Shown here: piece after piece, positions 6,377-9,212 of the stretch | Layout: each line of letters starts with the position of its first letter | Position numbering within the stretch: position 1 is the first letter of the stretch | NCBI GenBank assembly: GCA_964384625.1 | Contig: CAYLNH010000285.1 | Location: 1 to 9,212 of the forward strand | Origin: CAYLNH01 sp964384625 | GTDB lineage: Bacteria > Verrucomicrobiota > Lentisphaeria > JABSQK01 | Direction: 5' to 3' | Length of the DNA: 9,212 nt | Notes under the pieces: model-generated | Database searches by the model: none | The model's input: only the letters and a program-made list of their open reading frames with translations | What the model was told of the DNA's origin: nothing | Made by a program: the position numbers and the translations under genes

Positions 6377-9148
6377 ATGACAGACAACGGCAAGCTTTTC
6401 CTGCTGGACGGCATGGCGCTGGCGTACCGCGCGCACTTCGCCATGATCCGCAATCCGCGGGTCACCTCGACCGGCTTCAATACCTCCGCCATCTTCGGCT
6501 TCATCAACACGCTGCAGGACATCATCAACAATCGCGGGCCGACGCATCTGGCGGTTGCCTTCGACACATCCGAACCGACGTTCCGCCACCGGGAATACCC
6601 GGAGTACAAGGCAACGCGCGACGCCATGCCCGAGGATCTGAGCGCGGCGCTGCCCGGGATCTTCGATGTGGTCGAAGCGCTCAACATCCCGATCCTCCGC
6701 TATCCCGGCTACGAAGCCGACGACGTTATCGGCACGCTGGCCCGGCGCGCCACAGAACAGGGCCTTGAAACCTACATGGTGACGCCCGACAAAGACTTCG
6801 CCCAACTGGTTTCCGAGCATGTCCACCAGTATAAGCCGGGGCGCAACGGCGTGCAGATCCTGGGCCTCGAGGAGGTCCTTGACGCCTGGGGCGTGGCGCG
6901 TGTCGACCAGGTCGTCGACGTACTCGGCCTGATGGGCGACAGCTCCGATAATGTTCCCGGCGTCCCGGGCGTCGGCCCGAAGACCGCGCAGAAGCTGATC
7001 GCCAAATACGGCACAGTCGAGGATGTCCTGGCGCACACCGACGAATTGAAGGGCAAGCAGAAAGAGAACCTGGTCAATCACGCCGACGATGCCCGCCTCT
7101 CGAAGAAACTGGTGACGATCAACACGGCGGTGCCCGTCACCCACACGCTCGACGATCTGGAACGCCGGGAGCCCGACCTGGAGCGGTTGAAGGAACTGTT
7201 CGAACAGTACGAATTCCGCGCGCTGGGCCGCCGGTTTTTCGGCGACGACTTCCAGGTGACGTACACAGGCAGCGGCCGGGTCGGCGTGCAGGCCACCGAC
7301 GGCGTTGAAGCGCCGGCGGCAGCCGATGAGGAACTCAAGGCCTTGGCCGCCGTCAAGCACGACTACCGGATTGCGGATTCCCCTGAGAAGATTTCGGCAC
7401 TGGCGGCGGAGCTGGCGCAGCAGACGGCTTTCTGCTTTGATCTCGAGACGACCAGCAAGGACGCGCGCGAAGCCGCGATTGTCGGCGTTGCATTCGCCTG
7501 GGAACCGCATACGGCATGGTATGTGCCGCTGCCCGAGGCGTCGCTGTTGGGGCTGATGGACCTGGACCCGCTGCGGCCGGTACTCGCCGACCCGGCGATC
7601 ACCAAGATCGGGCAGAACCTGAATTACGATCTTTCCGTCTTACGTTGGCACGACATCCTGGTGGACGGTCCGATCTTCGACACCATGCTGGCGCACTATG
7701 TCATCGATCCGGAGGCCCGGCACAATCTGGACTATCTCGCGCAGGTCTACCTGAACTACCGCACGATCGCCTACAGCGAACTGGTCAGCGACGACGACGC
7801 GAAAGCCGGCAAGACCTTGCGCGACGTCGACACCCGCGTCGTCGCAGATTACTGCTGTGAAGACGTCGACATCACGCTGCAGCTCAAGGAGGTCCTGGAA
7901 CCGCAGTTGACGGAATACGGTGTCGACCGCGTGTTCGCGTTCGAGTGCGGTCTGGTGCCGGTGCTGGTGGACATGCAGCATGAAGGCGTCCGGCTGGACG
8001 GCCGGTCGCTGGAGGAGTTCTCCGCGGAACTGGACGAAGAGATCGAGGACTACGAAAACTCGATTTACGAACAGGCGGGGATGCATTTCAACATTGATTC
8101 GCCGAAGCAGATCGGGCAGGTGCTGTTCGACATTCTCAAACTCGTCAAGAACCCGAAGAAGACCAAGAGCGGCCAGTACGCCACGAACGAGCAGGTGCTG
8201 CAGCGGCTGGCGGGCAAGCACCAGATTGTCCGGGACATCCTTGAGTACCGGCAGATGCGCAAATTGAAGACGACCTACGTCGACATGCTGCCCGAATCGA
8301 TCCACGGCCAGACCGGCCGGATTCACACCACCTTCAATCAGGCGGTTGTCGCCACCGGCCGCATGGCTTCCGTGAATCCGAACCTGCAGAACATCCCGAT
8401 CCGGACCGAGCGCGGCCGTGAGATTCGCAAGGCGTTCGTCGCTTCGGGGCCGGACTTTGTTCTGCTGTCGGCGGACTACTCCCAGATCGAGTTGCGGATC
8501 ATTGCGTCCATCAGCGGCGACGACGGCCTGATCGCGGCGTTCAACTCGGGCGCGGACATCCACAGTGCGACGGCGGCCCGCGTCTACGGCATCGCGATCG
8601 AGGACGTCACCAAGGAGATGCGCAGCAAGTCGAAGATGGTCAACTACGGCATTGCCTACGGCATGTCGGCCTTCGGTCTGGCTCAGCGGTTGAACATCTC
8701 GCGATACGAGGCGGCGGACATCATCAAGAGCTATTTCATGGCGTTCCCGGGGATACAGCAGTACATGGATGAGACCATCGCCTTCGCCCGGGAGAACGGT
8801 TATGTCAAAACGTTGATGGGGCGGCGGCGATATTTGCGCGACATCAACTCCCGCAACGGCGCCTCGCGCGGTGCGGCGGAGCGCAACGCCATCAACGCGC
8901 CGATCCAGGGGACGGCGGCGGACATGATCAAGATTGCGATGGTCAAGATCTACCGCCGGCTCGGCGAGAGCGACTGCAAATCGCGGATGCTCCTGCAGAT
9001 CCACGACGAACTCCTGTTCGACCTGCATCGCGGGGAACAGGAGGAATTGACGCCGATGATCCGGCAGGAGATGGAGCAGGCGCTGCCGTTGAAGGTCCCG
9101 GTCGAGGTGGATATCGGCACGGGCGACAACTGGCTCGAGGCCCACTGA
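6377..9148 (+). CDS. polA: DNA polymerase I
   Basis: This 923-residue Pol I is the usual full length and carries all three family domains. It acts in DNA repair and in replacing Okazaki RNA primers. Residues 1 to about 290 are the 5' nuclease: D11, D63, EADD (113-116), DKD (138-140), GDSSDNVPGVPGVGPKTA (187-204). Residues about 330-510 are the 3'-5' proofreading exonuclease with all motifs intact: D355 and E357 (FDLET), N414-Y417-D418, and Y492-D496 (YCCED). Many bacterial Pol I proteins have lost these residues, so proofreading is predicted active here. Residues about 520-923 are the polymerase: motif A DYSQIELR (700-707), motif B R749...K753...Y757-G...Y761-G, and motif C HDE (876-878). At the position of E. 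coli F762 this enzyme has Y757, as in T7 DNA polymerase. A GGGAG ribosome site (6365-6369) lies 7 bases before the ATG, fixing the start. The stop is TGA. Confidence 0.98.
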   Translation: MTDNGKLFLLDGMALAYRAHFAMIRNPRVTSTGFNTSAIFGFINTLQDIINNRGPTHLAVAFDTSEPTFRHREYPEYKATRDAMPEDLSAALPGIFDVVEALNIPILRYPGYEADDVIGTLARRATEQGLETYMVTPDKDFAQLVSEHVHQYKPGRNGVQILGLEEVLDAWGVARVDQVVDVLGLMGDSSDNVPGVPGVGPKTAQKLIAKYGTVEDVLAHTDELKGKQKENLVNHADDARLSKKLVTINTAVPVTHTLDDLERREPDLERLKELFEQYEFRALGRRFFGDDFQVTYTGSGRVGVQATDGVEAPAAADEELKALAAVKHDYRIADSPEKISALAAELAQQTAFCFDLETTSKDAREAAIVGVAFAWEPHTAWYVPLPEASLLGLMDLDPLRPVLADPAITKIGQNLNYDLSVLRWHDILVDGPIFDTMLAHYVIDPEARHNLDYLAQVYLNYRTIAYSELVSDDDAKAGKTLRDVDTRVVADYCCEDVDITLQLKEVLEPQLTEYGVDRVFAFECGLVPVLVDMQHEGVRLDGRSLEEFSAELDEEIEDYENSIYEQAGMHFNIDSPKQIGQVLFDILKLVKNPKKTKSGQYATNEQVLQRLAGKHQIVRDILEYRQMRKLKTTYVDMLPESIHGQTGRIHTTFNQAVVATGRMASVNPNLQNIPIRTERGREIRKAFVASGPDFVLLSADYSQIELRIIASISGDDGLIAAFNSGADIHSATAARVYGIAIEDVTKEMRSKSKMVNYGIAYGMSAFGLAQRLNISRYEAADIIKSYFMAFPGIQQYMDETIAFARENGYVKTLMGRRRYLRDINSRNGASRGAAERNAINAPIQGTAADMIKIAMVKIYRRLGESDCKSRMLLQIHDELLFDLHRGEQEELTPMIRQEMEQALPLKVPVEVDIGTGDNWLEAH

Positions 9149-9157
9149 AGCGATCGC

Positions 9158-9212
9158 CTTCCATGCCGCGATTCCGAGAATGTAGGAGCGGCTTCCATGC
9201 CGCGATTCCGAG
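9158..9212 (+). repeat. REP-like intergenic repeat, two copies, second cut by window end
   Basis: A 21-base sequence occurs identically at 9158-9178 and 9192-9212, a 34-base offset. The second copy is preceded by GTAG (9182-9185) and forms a GCGGC-TTCCAT-GCCGC hairpin (9188-9203). A GTAG tetranucleotide next to a short palindrome is the known signature of REP elements mobilised by RAYT transposases. In the first copy the left arm reads TCGCC instead of GCGGC, so the hairpin is lost. The repeat starts 10 bases after the polA stop and may continue beyond the window. Confidence 0.6.

Noticed and set aside
6329..7510. 393-residue minus-strand open frame opposite the start of polA
   Set aside because: No motifs; it overlaps the intact 5' nuclease domain of polA on the other strand.
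7640..9145. 501-residue minus-strand open frame opposite the 3' part of polA
   Set aside because: Low-complexity Asp/Val/Arg/His composition; it is a shadow of the conserved polymerase domain.
9158..9212. Possible start of a CRISPR array
   Set aside because: Only two copies, with a 13-base gap, far shorter than a spacer; the GTAG plus hairpin fits REP elements better.

Overview
The window is GC-rich and gene-dense, with long spurious antisense reading frames of the kind GC-rich coding DNA produces. It holds three genes that can be supported. Two are large eukaryotic-type Ser/Thr kinases transcribed divergently from one short intergenic region. The third is a complete polA (DNA polymerase I) downstream on the + strand. 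The style of the kinases points to the PVC group (Planctomycetota, Lentisphaerota, Kiritimatiellota and relatives): one has a DWG metal-binding motif, a zinc ribbon before the kinase, one membrane span, then coiled coil, TPR and leucine-rich repeats. This is inference from architecture; no rRNA or other firm taxonomic marker is present.

Layout. Positions 1-247 have no gene but contain two perfect inverted repeats that look like the remains of a REP-type or small mobile repeat. Positions 248-2746 (minus) encode an 832-residue cytoplasmic protein with an intact N-terminal kinase, a long Pro/Ala/Gln-rich linker with short recurring motifs, and a C-terminal kinase fold whose HRD catalytic motif has become HGS (a predicted pseudokinase). 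Positions 2747-2916 are the shared control region, with one plausible sigma70-like promoter in each direction and two copies of an 11-bp GC palindrome-containing motif 24 bp apart. Positions 2917-6282 (+) encode a 1121-residue membrane kinase with a predicted extracytoplasmic TPR/LRR sensor region. The LRR region is an internal duplication in which each half carries its own N- and C-caps. Positions 6283-6376 hold a 9-bp stem hairpin and a good candidate polA promoter. Positions 6377-9148 (+) encode Pol I with all three activities predicted intact and an unusual tyrosine at the dideoxynucleotide-discrimination position. The right edge (9158-9212) has two copies of a REP-like repeat, the second cut by the window end.

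How the genes may work together: the divergent kinases could form one signalling module, with a membrane kinase sensing outside signals and a soluble kinase-pseudokinase acting inside. The sequence supports proximity and likely co-regulation but does not show a phosphorelay between them. polA has its own promoter candidate and is probably an unrelated housekeeping neighbour. I see no defence system, phage, CRISPR array, transposase, tRNA or rRNA. The most distinctive items are the active kinase-pseudokinase fusion and the twin palindromes in the shared promoter region.
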